Assembly (NCBI GenBank): GCA_039933105.1
Contig: JBDTOT010000001.1
Coordinates: 62,001-126,000 of the forward strand
Origin: FEN-1219 sp039933105
GTDB lineage: Bacteria > Pseudomonadota > Gammaproteobacteria > Steroidobacterales > Rariloculaceae
Length of the DNA: 64,000 nt
Reading direction: 5' to 3'
Positions 16,366 to 25,122 of this stretch are shown here, in pieces. The notes under the pieces were generated by a model. The model ran no database searches. It saw only the letters and a list, made by a program, of their open reading frames with translations, and was not told the DNA's origin. Positions within the stretch are counted from its first letter, which is position 1, and each line of letters begins with the position of its first letter. Both the position numbers and the translations under genes were made by a program.

Positions 16366-16393
16366 AATATAAAACGGCCGGTATGGATTGCAA
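16366..16393 (-). promoter_or_regulatory. Likely sigma70 promoter of the kamA module
   Basis: On the minus strand TTGCAA (16388-16393) is followed after 16 bases by TATATT (16366-16371), matching 4 and 5 of 6 consensus positions. It lies in the 255-base divergent gap between kamA and gltA and would give a 5' leader of about 100 bases. The surrounding AT-rich patch stands out from the GC-rich background. Confidence 0.5.
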
Positions 16394-16514
16394 GTGTTTT
16401 CTTCAGCGGTCGCGATGCACTCGCCCGCTCATCGCCGCACCGAAATGTTGCCCACCCGATCACACTTGGGAGCTAAGCCCAGCGTAGAATGCCTGCACGA
16501 GTCGGAGGCTCCCC

Positions 16515-17801
16515 ATGACCAAGAACGCTACTCTTAGTTACGACGGCAAGAGCTATGAAATGCCCGTCGTTGTCGGCACCGAAGACGAAGCAGCCGTCGA
16601 CATCTCGCAACTCCGCGCCAAATCCGGGCTCATCACACTCGATAGCGGCTACGGCAACACCGGCGCGTGCCAGAGCAAGATCACGTTTATCGATGGCGAG
16701 AACGGAATCCTGCACTATCGGGGGTATCCGGTCGAAGAACTGGCCGAACGGTCGACCTTCGTGGAGTCGGCGTACCTCCTGATCTTCGGCGAGCTGCCCA
16801 CAGCTCCGCAGCTCGCGGAGTTCCGCCGGTTGCTGGGCGCCCACGAGTACATCCACGAGGACATGCTGCATCACTTCGACGGCTTCCCGGCGAATGCGCC
16901 GCCGATGGCCATCCTCTCGGCCATGATCAACGCGCTCGGCTGCTTCCAGCCGGCGTTCATGCTGACCGAAGATAGCGACCACTTCATGGAGCCCGCCGCG
17001 CGGCTCATGAGTAAGGTCCGGACCATTGCCGCCGCGAGCTACCGCAAGACCGTTGGCCGGCCCGTCAACTACCCCCGCAACGAGCTTCGCTATACGGCGA
17101 ATCTGTTGCACATGATGTTCTCTCAGCCGCACAAGCTGTATCAGCCCGATGACGTCACCGTCCGAGCGCTCGACCAGCTGCTCCTGCTGCACGCCGACCA
17201 CGAGCAGAACTGCTCCACGTCCACCGTGCGCATGGTCGGCTCGTCCCAGGCCAACCTGTATGCCTCGGTCGCAGCCGGTGTCTGCGCCCTGTGGGGCCCG
17301 CTACATGGCGGCGCCAACGTGGCCGTCATGGAGATGCTGACGCAGCTGAAGGACAGCGGCCAGTCCCTCGATACCTTCATCGCACGCGTCAAGGACAAGG
17401 ACGGCCACAACCGCCTCATGGGTTTTGGCCACCGCGTCTACAAGAACTTCGACCCACGCGCGAAAATCATCAAGGAAGCCTGCCACGCCCTGCTGAAGAA
17501 GCTTGGCATCAACGATCCACTGCTCGAGATTGCGATGCGTCTCGAAGAAGTGGCGCTACGCGACGAGTACTTCGTGAAGCGGAAGCTGTACCCGAACGTC
17601 GACTACTACAGCGGCATCATCATGCGGGCGCTCGGAATCCCGACGAACATGTTCACCGTCATGTTCGCGATCGGCCGCCTGCCGGGCTGGATCGCGCACT
17701 GGCGCGAGGTCCGGATGGGCACGGCTCGCATCGACCGGCCGCGACAGGTCTACACCGGCGCCACCAAGCGTGCATACGTGCCGATGGACCAGCGCAAGTA
17801 G
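16515..17801 (+). CDS. gltA: Type II citrate synthase
   Basis: This 428-residue enzyme condenses oxaloacetate and acetyl-CoA to citrate. It has the N-terminal cap of the Gram-negative type II form and the catalytic histidines in LHADHEQN and GPLHGGANVA, with the aspartate in HRVYKNFDPRA. Length and motifs match the hexameric, NADH-sensitive proteobacterial form. GGAGG lies 6 bases before the ATG. A TAGAAT at 16485-16490 could be its -10, though no good -35 goes with it. Its stop is only 3 bases before glgA, so citrate synthase and glycogen synthase share a transcript. Confidence 0.97.
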   Translation: MTKNATLSYDGKSYEMPVVVGTEDEAAVDISQLRAKSGLITLDSGYGNTGACQSKITFIDGENGILHYRGYPVEELAERSTFVESAYLLIFGELPTAPQLAEFRRLLGAHEYIHEDMLHHFDGFPANAPPMAILSAMINALGCFQPAFMLTEDSDHFMEPAARLMSKVRTIAAASYRKTVGRPVNYPRNELRYTANLLHMMFSQPHKLYQPDDVTVRALDQLLLLHADHEQNCSTSTVRMVGSSQANLYASVAAGVCALWGPLHGGANVAVMEMLTQLKDSGQSLDTFIARVKDKDGHNRLMGFGHRVYKNFDPRAKIIKEACHALLKKLGINDPLLEIAMRLEEVALRDEYFVKRKLYPNVDYYSGIIMRALGIPTNMFTVMFAIGRLPGWIAHWREVRMGTARIDRPRQVYTGATKRAYVPMDQRK

Positions 17802-17804
17802 CGC

Positions 17805-19205
17805 ATGAATGTCCTGATGGTCTGCTCGGAATTCGCCCCGTGGGCGAAAACCGGCGGATTGGCCGACGCCGTCACGGGGCTCGCCAACGCGCTCGTCGCA
17901 CGCGGGCACGACGTCCGCGTGCTGCTGCCGCGCTACGCCCACCTGCCGGGAGCCGGAGTGAAGTTGCGACGGCTACGTGCCGGTCGCCATCGCTTCGGCG
18001 AAATCGAAACCGCTGCTGGCCGCGCCGGGCCACGGGTCTACCTTCTCGAACTCGATGAGCTAACAGCAGACAGCATCTACACCTCCGATGCGCGCGACGC
18101 CGGCCGTTTCATTCGACTCGCTTCGGCCGCGCTCGAGCTCCCGGCCGCGCTGAACTGGCGGCCCGATATCCTCCATTGCCACGACTGGCATGCGGCGCTG
18201 GCTCCCGTCCTAAACCGCACCGCAGGTGGCGCGCGCCTGGCGCGCACAGTGCTGACCCTGCACAACGTCGGCTACCAAGGCGTGTTCGCGGCCGATGTGC
18301 TCGAGGAGTATGCGACGCCGCAGTTGCGCGCCGGGATCCCAGCCGACGCACTTACGGGGGGCGACGTGAATTTCCTGCGGGCGGGGGTGCACACCGCCGA
18401 CGTCGTGACCACCGTGAGCCCTACGTACGCCGCCGAGATCCGCACGCCGCAATTCGGCATGGGCCTAGAGGACGTGCTGAACGGCCGCGGCACCATGCTC
18501 GTCGGAATCCTGAACGGCGTGGACTACGACGTCTGGGACCCGCGCAGCGATCCGTTCCTTGCCGCGCACTTCGATGCGACGAATCTTGCGACGAAACGCG
18601 AGCTCAAGAACACACTGGGCGCACGGCTCGGCCTGCAGGTGGACGCAACGACTCCGTTGATCGGCATCGTCACGCGGCTCGCCCCGCAGAAAGGCATCGA
18701 TCTGCTCGCGGCCGCCCTGCCCGGGCTGCTGCGCGAGACGCGAGCGACCTTCGCGGTGCTGGGCAGCGGTGATGTTGCGCTCGCGAGCACGCTCGCGGGC
18801 TTCGCGCTCGAGCAGCCCAAGCGCGTCGCGTTCACCGAGGGCTACGACGAAGCGCTCGCGCACTTGATCTTCGCGGCAAGCGATCTGACGCTCGTACCAT
18901 CGCGCTACGAGCCGTGCGGGCTCACACAGATGTACGCGCTACGCTACGGCACGATTCCCGTGGTCCGCGCAACGGGTGGGCTCGCCGACACCATTACGCA
19001 CTTCGACCCCGCGACCGGCACGGGCAACGGCGGCGTGTTCCGCGATGCGGACGTGGACGGCCTCCTGTGGGGCCTGCGCACGGCGCTCGGCTGGTTCGAC
19101 GATCGAGCAGCGTGGTCGCGCCTCGTGGCGAACGCGATGGCGGTCGACTTTTCATGGGGCAACCAAGTACCTCAGTACGAGCGGCTCTACCGCAGCTTGC
19201 TCTGA
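17805..19205 (+). CDS. glgA: Glycogen synthase (ADP-glucose type)
   Basis: This 466-residue GT5 enzyme adds glucose from ADP-glucose to the growing alpha-1,4-glucan. The ADP-glucose-binding KTGGLADA motif is at residues 15-22. HCHDWHAAL, TLHNVGYQG, the GILNGVDYDVWDP segment, LAPQKGIDL and the C-terminal PSRYEPCGLTQMYALRYGT loop with its catalytic glutamate are present. The length is usual for bacterial GlgA. It begins 3 bases after gltA with no clear ribosome site of its own, so translation may be coupled. Its 3' end converges with glgB, with 35 bases between. Confidence 0.97.
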   Translation: MNVLMVCSEFAPWAKTGGLADAVTGLANALVARGHDVRVLLPRYAHLPGAGVKLRRLRAGRHRFGEIETAAGRAGPRVYLLELDELTADSIYTSDARDAGRFIRLASAALELPAALNWRPDILHCHDWHAALAPVLNRTAGGARLARTVLTLHNVGYQGVFAADVLEEYATPQLRAGIPADALTGGDVNFLRAGVHTADVVTTVSPTYAAEIRTPQFGMGLEDVLNGRGTMLVGILNGVDYDVWDPRSDPFLAAHFDATNLATKRELKNTLGARLGLQVDATTPLIGIVTRLAPQKGIDLLAAALPGLLRETRATFAVLGSGDVALASTLAGFALEQPKRVAFTEGYDEALAHLIFAASDLTLVPSRYEPCGLTQMYALRYGTIPVVRATGGLADTITHFDPATGTGNGGVFRDADVDGLLWGLRTALGWFDDRAAWSRLVANAMAVDFSWGNQVPQYERLYRSLL

Positions 19206-19240
19206 AGGCGGCGAGAGGCGCGCCGAGCCCTAGGCCATCT

Positions 19241-21472
19241 TCAGGCGGGAACCAGGATCAGGCCCGCGAGCGGCGGCAGCGAGACGACGATCGACTGCGG
19301 GTGGCCCATGCACGGCACCTGCTCCGTGTCGACAAGGGCACTGCCGACGTTCGAGCCGCCGTAGTACTGCGAGTCCGAATTCAGCACCTCGCGGTAGCGC
19401 CCCGCCGCCGGCACGCCCACGCGATAACCGTGCCGCGGCACCGGCGTGAAGTTCAGCAGCACCAGCGCGTGCGCGTCGCCGTCGCGCCGCAGATAGGACA
19501 GCACCGAGTTCGCATCGTCCTGCCAGCTCAACCACGCGAAACCGTCGCTGTCGTGATCGCGTCGGTGCAACGCGGGGAGGCTGCGATACACGCGATTCAG
19601 ATCGCGCACGAGCGCCTGCACGCCGGCGTTGCGCGGCTCGTCGGCGAGGTGCCACGGCAGCGACGCATGATGATCCCACTCACGCGGCTGGCCGAATTCG
19701 CCGCCCATGAACAGCAGCTTTTTGCCGGGATACGTCCACTGGTACGTCAGCAGCAATCGCAGGTTCGCGAAGCGCTGCCAATCGTCGCCGGGCATCTTGT
19801 CGAGCAACGAGCGTTTGCCGTGCACGACTTCGTCGTGCGACAGGGGCAGCACGAAGTTTTCGGTGAACGCGTAGATCGGTCCGAATGTCAGCAGGCTGTG
19901 GTGAAACTTGCGGTGCACGGGGTCCATGCTGGCGTAGCTAAGCGTGTCGTGCATCCAGCCCATGTTCCACTTGAACGTGAAGCCGAGCCCACCCGTGTAG
20001 GTCGGCCGCGATACCTGCGGCCACGCGGTCGATTCCTCGGCGATCATCAACGTACCGGGACACGTAGCGTGCGTCGTCTCGTTCAAACGCCTGACGAACG
20101 CAGTCGCCTCGAGATTCTCGTTGCCCCCGTGGACGTTCGGCGTCCATTCGCCATGCTTACGCGAGTAGTCCAAATACAGCATCGAAGCGACCGCGTCGAC
20201 GCGCAACCCGTCGAAGTGAAAGTCCTCGAGCCAGCACACCGCGCTCGACAGCAGAAAACTCTGCACTTCATTGCGCGAGTAGTTGAACACCAGCGTGTCC
20301 CAGTCCGGATGCTCGCCTTTGTGTCTATCGCCGTATTCGTACAACGCGGTGCCATCGAAACGCGCGAGCGCGTGGTCGTCTTTCGGAAAATGCGCGGGCA
20401 CCCAGTCGAGCAGCACGCCCAAGCCCTGCCTGTGCAGCTCGGCTACGAACTCGCGCAGCTCATCTGGCGTACCGTGGCGGCGCGTGGGTGCGAAATAGCC
20501 CGTGCACTGGTAGCCCCACGAGTCGTCAAACGGATGTTCCGTGATGGGCAGTAGCTCGACGTGCGTGAAGCCGAGGTCGCTCGCGTAGGCCCCGAGCTGG
20601 CGCGCGAGCTCGGTATACGACAGGAACTGACCGCTGGCGCTGCGCCGCCAGGAACCGAGGTGCACCTCGTAGATCGAGATCGGTTCACGCAGCCAATCGC
20701 GCGACCGGCGTCGGCTCAACCATTCGCCGTCGTCCCAGCTGAATTTCGAGTCCGCGGTCGTCACGGCGGCCGTTGCCGGACGATTCTCGAACGCCGCGCC
20801 GTAGGGGTCAGTCTTGAGCTTCAGCTCGCGGCGGTCGCGCGTGAAGATCTCGTACTTGTACAGCTCACCGGCGCCGAGCTCCGGCAGGAACAGCTCCCAG
20901 ACTCCGGAATCGCCGTGCACTGTCATCGGGTGATAGCGGCCGTCCCAATGATTGAACGTACCCACGACGCTCACACGCTCTGCGTTTGGCGCCCACACGG
21001 CGAAGCGGACACCAGGCACGCCGTCGATCGTCAGGGCGTGCGCACCGAGGAATCGGTGCGCATGCACGTGGCCGCCCGCGTTAAAACGCGCGAGATCGCT
21101 CGCGTCGATGTGCAGCGGAAACGAATACGGATCGTAGCCCTCGTGCCACACGCCGTCGTGCGTCTCGAAGCGCACTCGGTACGGCGACTTCAGGACTCGC
21201 TTCGGCCCCGTCCATTCGAACAGCGCGGTGCCCGGCACGCGATCGAGCTCGACGGCTGGTTCCACGAGGCGCACACGGCGTGCGCTCGGCAGCAGCACGC
21301 GGACGCGTATCTCGTTCGCGCCGTGCGCATGGGCGCCGAGCACGCGACGTGGATCATGCAGCCGGCCGTTGACCAACAGCTGAATGTCACGATCGTCCGT
21401 TATAGCGGTCGTGGGGGGAGTGCCGGCGGGCGAAATTGGACGCTCGCCATTTGTGATCTGTTGGTTAGACAC
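19241..21472 (-). CDS. glgB: 1,4-alpha-glucan branching enzyme
   Basis: This 743-residue GH13 enzyme forms alpha-1,6 branches in glycogen. It carries an N-terminal beta-sandwich module (~100 residues, GAHAHGANEIRVRV), a CBM48 (~120-225, GVRFAVWAPNAERVSVVGTFNHWDG) and the catalytic barrel. The nucleophile Asp is in GLRVDAVASM, the acid Glu in IAEESTAWP and the third Asp in LSHDEVVHGK. The start is GTG at 21472; the ribosome site is weak. Its start is only 31 bases from the divergent glgC start, so the two genes' 5' signals must overlap each other or lie inside the neighbouring gene. Confidence 0.96.
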   Translation of the reverse strand: MSNQQITNGERPISPAGTPPTTAITDDRDIQLLVNGRLHDPRRVLGAHAHGANEIRVRVLLPSARRVRLVEPAVELDRVPGTALFEWTGPKRVLKSPYRVRFETHDGVWHEGYDPYSFPLHIDASDLARFNAGGHVHAHRFLGAHALTIDGVPGVRFAVWAPNAERVSVVGTFNHWDGRYHPMTVHGDSGVWELFLPELGAGELYKYEIFTRDRRELKLKTDPYGAAFENRPATAAVTTADSKFSWDDGEWLSRRRSRDWLREPISIYEVHLGSWRRSASGQFLSYTELARQLGAYASDLGFTHVELLPITEHPFDDSWGYQCTGYFAPTRRHGTPDELREFVAELHRQGLGVLLDWVPAHFPKDDHALARFDGTALYEYGDRHKGEHPDWDTLVFNYSRNEVQSFLLSSAVCWLEDFHFDGLRVDAVASMLYLDYSRKHGEWTPNVHGGNENLEATAFVRRLNETTHATCPGTLMIAEESTAWPQVSRPTYTGGLGFTFKWNMGWMHDTLSYASMDPVHRKFHHSLLTFGPIYAFTENFVLPLSHDEVVHGKRSLLDKMPGDDWQRFANLRLLLTYQWTYPGKKLLFMGGEFGQPREWDHHASLPWHLADEPRNAGVQALVRDLNRVYRSLPALHRRDHDSDGFAWLSWQDDANSVLSYLRRDGDAHALVLLNFTPVPRHGYRVGVPAAGRYREVLNSDSQYYGGSNVGSALVDTEQVPCMGHPQSIVVSLPPLAGLILVPA

Positions 21473-21503
21473 GGCCTACGCGGTCGGAGTAAGTTGGGTT
21501 CCT

Positions 21504-22775
21504 ATGCGGCAGATTCCTCGGCGTCGATTGGTCAGCCAGCTGACGCGCTCGACCATTGCGGTGGTGATGGCGGGCGGGCGCGGCCAGCGCCTGATGCAGC
21601 TCACCGACAATCGCGCCAAGCCTGCAACGCCCTTCGGCGGCAAGTACCGAATCATCGACTTTTCGTTGTCGAACTGCGTGAATTCCGGTATCCGACAAAT
21701 CTTCATCCTGACCCAGTATAAGGCCCAGTCCCTGATTCAGCATGTGCAACGCGGCTGGGGCTATTTGCATGGCGAGCTCGGCGAGTTCATCGACATCGTC
21801 CCTGCGCAGCAGCAGCTCGGCGAACTGTGGTATCGCGGCACCGCGGATGCCGTGTTCCAAAACCTCGATATCATCGATCAGCAACGCCCCGAAACGGTGC
21901 TGATCCTGGCCGGCGACCACGTTTACAAGATGGACTACGGCCCGTTGATCGCATTTCACAAAGAGAACGGCGCCGATATCACGATCGGCGGCGTGCAAGT
22001 GCCGCTGGCCCAGGCGCATGAGTTCGGTGTCATGTCGCTCGGCGCCGATCACCGAGTCGTGAGCTTCGACGAGAAATCAAAAGACCCGCGACCCATGCCC
22101 GGCCGTGAGGGCGTTGCGCTCGCCTCGATGGGCATCTACGTGATCAACCCTGAGTTTTTGCGCGAGACCTTGCAGCGCCACGCGGCCGACCCCGAAACCC
22201 GTCACGACTTCGGCCGCAACATTATCCCGTCGGCCGTAGCCAATCGGCGCGTGTTTGCGTATGCGTTCGAGGACGTCGAGACGAAGGCGCAGCGCTACTG
22301 GCGCGACGTGGGCACCGTGGACGGCTACTACACCGCGAACATGGAGCTCATCCACGTGAGCCCCGAGCTGAATCTCTACGACGAGGATTGGCCGATCTGG
22401 ACGTACCAGGAACAGGTGCCGGGCGCGAAGTTCATTCTCGATGAAGACGGGCGCCGCGGGCTCGCGATCAACTCCATGGTCTCGGGCGGCTGCATCATCT
22501 CCGGTGCGCTCGTGCGCGAGTCGCTGTTCCACACGGGCGTCGTGGTCGATGAGGGTTCTGAAGTGTTCCACTCCGTCGTGCTGCCGCGCGTCGAGATCGG
22601 TCGCAGCTGCTTCATACAGAACGCCATCATCGATGAAGGCTGCGTCATCCCGCACGGGACCACGATCGGCCGCAACCTCGAGGCCGACAGCCGGCACTTC
22701 CACATCACGGACAACGGCGTCGTGCTGGTGACGCGCGCAATGCTGGCGGCGCTGCGCCGCGGCGCTTCGCGCTGA
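21504..22775 (+). CDS. glgC: Glucose-1-phosphate adenylyltransferase
   Basis: The enzyme makes ADP-glucose from ATP and glucose-1-phosphate, the committed step of bacterial glycogen synthesis. Motifs are AGGRGQRLMQLT, RAKPATPFGGKYRIIDF, RGTADAVFQN, AGDHVYKMDY and the C-terminal left-handed helix repeats (SGALVRESLF to NAIIDEGCVIPHGT). Starting at the ATG 21504 gives 423 residues, the usual length. An ATG 40 codons earlier is open in frame but lies inside the divergent glgB coding region. The Arg-rich N-terminus (IPRRRLVSQLTR) fits allosteric GlgC. malQ follows after 5 bases. Confidence 0.96.
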   Translation: MRQIPRRRLVSQLTRSTIAVVMAGGRGQRLMQLTDNRAKPATPFGGKYRIIDFSLSNCVNSGIRQIFILTQYKAQSLIQHVQRGWGYLHGELGEFIDIVPAQQQLGELWYRGTADAVFQNLDIIDQQRPETVLILAGDHVYKMDYGPLIAFHKENGADITIGGVQVPLAQAHEFGVMSLGADHRVVSFDEKSKDPRPMPGREGVALASMGIYVINPEFLRETLQRHAADPETRHDFGRNIIPSAVANRRVFAYAFEDVETKAQRYWRDVGTVDGYYTANMELIHVSPELNLYDEDWPIWTYQEQVPGAKFILDEDGRRGLAINSMVSGGCIISGALVRESLFHTGVVVDEGSEVFHSVVLPRVEIGRSCFIQNAIIDEGCVIPHGTTIGRNLEADSRHFHITDNGVVLVTRAMLAALRRGASR

Positions 22776-22780
22776 GCGGC

Positions 22781-24241
22781 GTGAATCCCGTCCTCGCCGC
22801 GCGCCGCGCCGGGGTATTGCTCCATCCCACGTCGCTACCCGGCGGTGATTCGCAGGGCACGCTCGGCCGTGATGCATGGCGGTTCGTCGACTGGCTCGCG
22901 GCCGGCGGCTTCAGCGTGTGGCAGACATTGCCACTCGGCCCGCCGGACGACTACGGCTCACCCTATGGCTTGCGCTCTGCGCACGCGGGCAACCGCAAGC
23001 TGCTCGACCGCGAACATCTTTCGACGTTGCGTCAGTTGCCGCGCGGCCTCGATCTCGATGCGCTCGACGGCCGGCACGACACGCTGTATCGGTCGTTCGC
23101 GGCGCTCGCCACCCACCGGCAGCGGCGCGACCTTGCCCGCTACGTACGCACACAGCGCTGGCTGCGGTCGTACGGGCTATTCGAACTCTGCAGCGAGCAG
23201 TTCAAGGCCACACCGTGGTGGCACTGGCCCGGTGAATTCCGCGACCGTGACATGCACGCGCTGCGGAGGCTCGCACGCGAGCACCGCGACCGGTTTCGCG
23301 GCCTCGTGCTCGAGCAATACCTGTTCAACCTGCAGTGGTCGGCGCTGAAGAGCTATGCGAACGATCGCGGCGTGCGTCTGTTCGGCGACCTGCCGTTCTA
23401 TATGGACCGCAACAGTGTCGAAGTCTGGTGGCAGCGCGAGCTGTTCGCGCTGGACGGCGACGGCGAGCCGAAGGAAGTGGCCGGCGTGCCGCCGGACTAC
23501 TTCAATGCCGATGGCCAGCTATGGGGCAACCCGCTGTATGACTGGGACGTGATGCAACGCACCGGTTTCCGCTGGTGGCTCGACCGCTTGCGCGCGCAGC
23601 TCGCGCGCTTCGATCTCGTGCGCATCGACCACTTCCGCGCGCTCGAGTCCTATTGGGCCGTGCCTGCCGGCGCGACGACTGCCCGCTCCGGCGCGTGGCG
23701 CCACGGCCGCGGCGCAGAGCTCCTCACGGTACTGCGCTCCGCTTATGGCGACCTGCCCCTCGTGGCCGAAGACCTGGGCATCATCACGGACGAAGTGCGC
23801 GCGCTGCGCGACCGGTTCGAATTACCCGGCATGGTCGTGCTGCAGTTCGGATTCGACGGCTCGGCCGACAATCCGCATCTGCCGCAGCAGCATAAGCGCA
23901 ATGCGGTGGCGTACACCGGCACACACGACAACGACACGACTGTGGGCTGGTACGCGGGCCTCGACGGGAATGCGCGCGGCGTCGTGTCCCGAATGCTGGG
24001 CGTGCCCGAGCACCCGGTGGTGCCCGATTTCCTGATCGACGCGGCGTACGGGTCGAAGGCCACGCTGGCGGTGGTACCCATGCAAGACCTGCTCGCACTC
24101 GATTCGTCCGCGCGCATGAATTCGCCCGGCACCGTCGTCGACAACTGGCGCTGGCGTTTCTCGTGGTCGGAAGTGCCGACGTCGCTGGCCGCGACCTGTC
24201 GTGCGCGCGCCGCGCGCTTCGACCGCCTGCCGCGGCCTTAG
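22781..24241 (+). CDS. malQ: 4-alpha-glucanotransferase (amylomaltase)
   Basis: This 486-residue GH77 enzyme moves alpha-1,4-glucan segments between maltodextrins, recycling the short chains left by phosphorylase and debranching enzyme. The N-terminal RAGVLLHPTSLPG start, PPDDYGSPYGLRSAHAGN, VRIDHFRALESYWAVP (nucleophile Asp), VAEDLGIITDEV (acid Glu) and YTGTHDNDTTVGWY (third Asp) are present. It is the short, DPE1-like form without an extra N-terminal domain. The start is GTG, 5 bases after the glgC stop. Its stop overlaps that of the RluA-like gene tail-to-tail by 4 bases (24238-24241). Confidence 0.95.
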   Translation: MNPVLAARRAGVLLHPTSLPGGDSQGTLGRDAWRFVDWLAAGGFSVWQTLPLGPPDDYGSPYGLRSAHAGNRKLLDREHLSTLRQLPRGLDLDALDGRHDTLYRSFAALATHRQRRDLARYVRTQRWLRSYGLFELCSEQFKATPWWHWPGEFRDRDMHALRRLAREHRDRFRGLVLEQYLFNLQWSALKSYANDRGVRLFGDLPFYMDRNSVEVWWQRELFALDGDGEPKEVAGVPPDYFNADGQLWGNPLYDWDVMQRTGFRWWLDRLRAQLARFDLVRIDHFRALESYWAVPAGATTARSGAWRHGRGAELLTVLRSAYGDLPLVAEDLGIITDEVRALRDRFELPGMVVLQFGFDGSADNPHLPQQHKRNAVAYTGTHDNDTTVGWYAGLDGNARGVVSRMLGVPEHPVVPDFLIDAAYGSKATLAVVPMQDLLALDSSARMNSPGTVVDNWRWRFSWSEVPTSLAATCRARAARFDRLPRP

Positions 24242-25122
24242 AGCCAGGGCGGGAGCGAGCGAAGCTTCAGGCGGGCGCCGGTTGCGGGGTGGGGAAAAGA
24301 AAGTGCGGCGGCGTGCAACAGATAGCCGCCGGTGCCCGGCGGCACGTCGCTCTTCGGAATGCCGCCTGGGCCGAACAACGGATCGCCGACGATCGGCGCG
24401 CCCGCCGCCGCGAGGTGGATGCGGATTTGATCCGGGCGACCGGTAATCGGCTGCGCGGCGACAAGCGCACGCGCAGCCTCGCGGCGCAACACGCGCACCC
24501 GTGTGCGCGACGCACGCCCCTGCTCCGCCGCCACGTGAATCGATATCGGACCATGCGCCACCCGCGCAATCGGTTGTGTCGCGACGAAGGAATCTGGCAG
24601 CGTGGCGCCCGCGACCCACGCGAGATACGTTTTGACCGGCACGAACTCGCGGAACTGACGAGCGAGCGACGCGCGCGCGAGGTCGGTCTTGCCCAACACC
24701 ATCAGGCCCGATGTGCCGCGGCCGAGCCGGTGCGCGGGTGCAGCCGTCGCCCGAGCGGGGTCGCTCTCGCGCACGATCATGAGCAGCGTGCGCGCAGAAA
24801 ACGGCCCGGCGGGCAACACCTGCAAGCCGGCGGGCTTCACCACGATGAGCACGTGCTCGTCCTCGAAGGCGACCGTGAACGCTTCCGGCGCATCGGGCTC
24901 CTGCCACGGCGGCCGGTGAAACTCGAGCTCGTCGCCCACCGCGAGCGGATCGTCGGCCACGGCGCGGCGGCCGTTCACGAGCACGCGCCCGAAGTCGATC
25001 GCCGCGCGCCACTGAGCTTCATCGGAATGCCGAAAACGGCGAACGTGAAATGCGAGCACACTCTGGCCCGCGTCCTGCACCGCCACGCGCGCGCGATAGA
25101 CGAAGCCGCGGTTCGTGCTCAC
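24238..25122 (-). CDS. RluA-family pseudouridine synthase-like protein lacking the catalytic aspartate
   Basis: The 294-residue protein has an N-terminal S4-like RNA-binding part (~15-70, with RVLVNGRRAVADDPLAVGDEL) and the RluA catalytic domain, seen in VVKPAGLQVLPAG, the AHRLGRGTSGLMVLGK core, KTYLAWV and a GRPDQIRIHLAAAGAPIVGDPLFG end. In RluA enzymes the core motif is HRLD, and that aspartate does the chemistry. Here the codon is GGC, giving Gly134. The protein may be inactive as a synthase, act as an RNA binder, or belong to a variant subfamily. The start is a GTG overlapping the glgX stop as GTGA; longer openings run back into glgX. Confidence 0.88.
   Translation of the reverse strand: MSTNRGFVYRARVAVQDAGQSVLAFHVRRFRHSDEAQWRAAIDFGRVLVNGRRAVADDPLAVGDELEFHRPPWQEPDAPEAFTVAFEDEHVLIVVKPAGLQVLPAGPFSARTLLMIVRESDPARATAAPAHRLGRGTSGLMVLGKTDLARASLARQFREFVPVKTYLAWVAGATLPDSFVATQPIARVAHGPISIHVAAEQGRASRTRVRVLRREAARALVAAQPITGRPDQIRIHLAAAGAPIVGDPLFGPGGIPKSDVPPGTGGYLLHAAALSFPHPATGARLKLRSLPPWL

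Noticed and set aside
18914..20554. A 546-codon open frame on the plus strand over glgA and glgB
   Set aside because: It crosses two real genes in the wrong frame and strand and has shadow-like composition.
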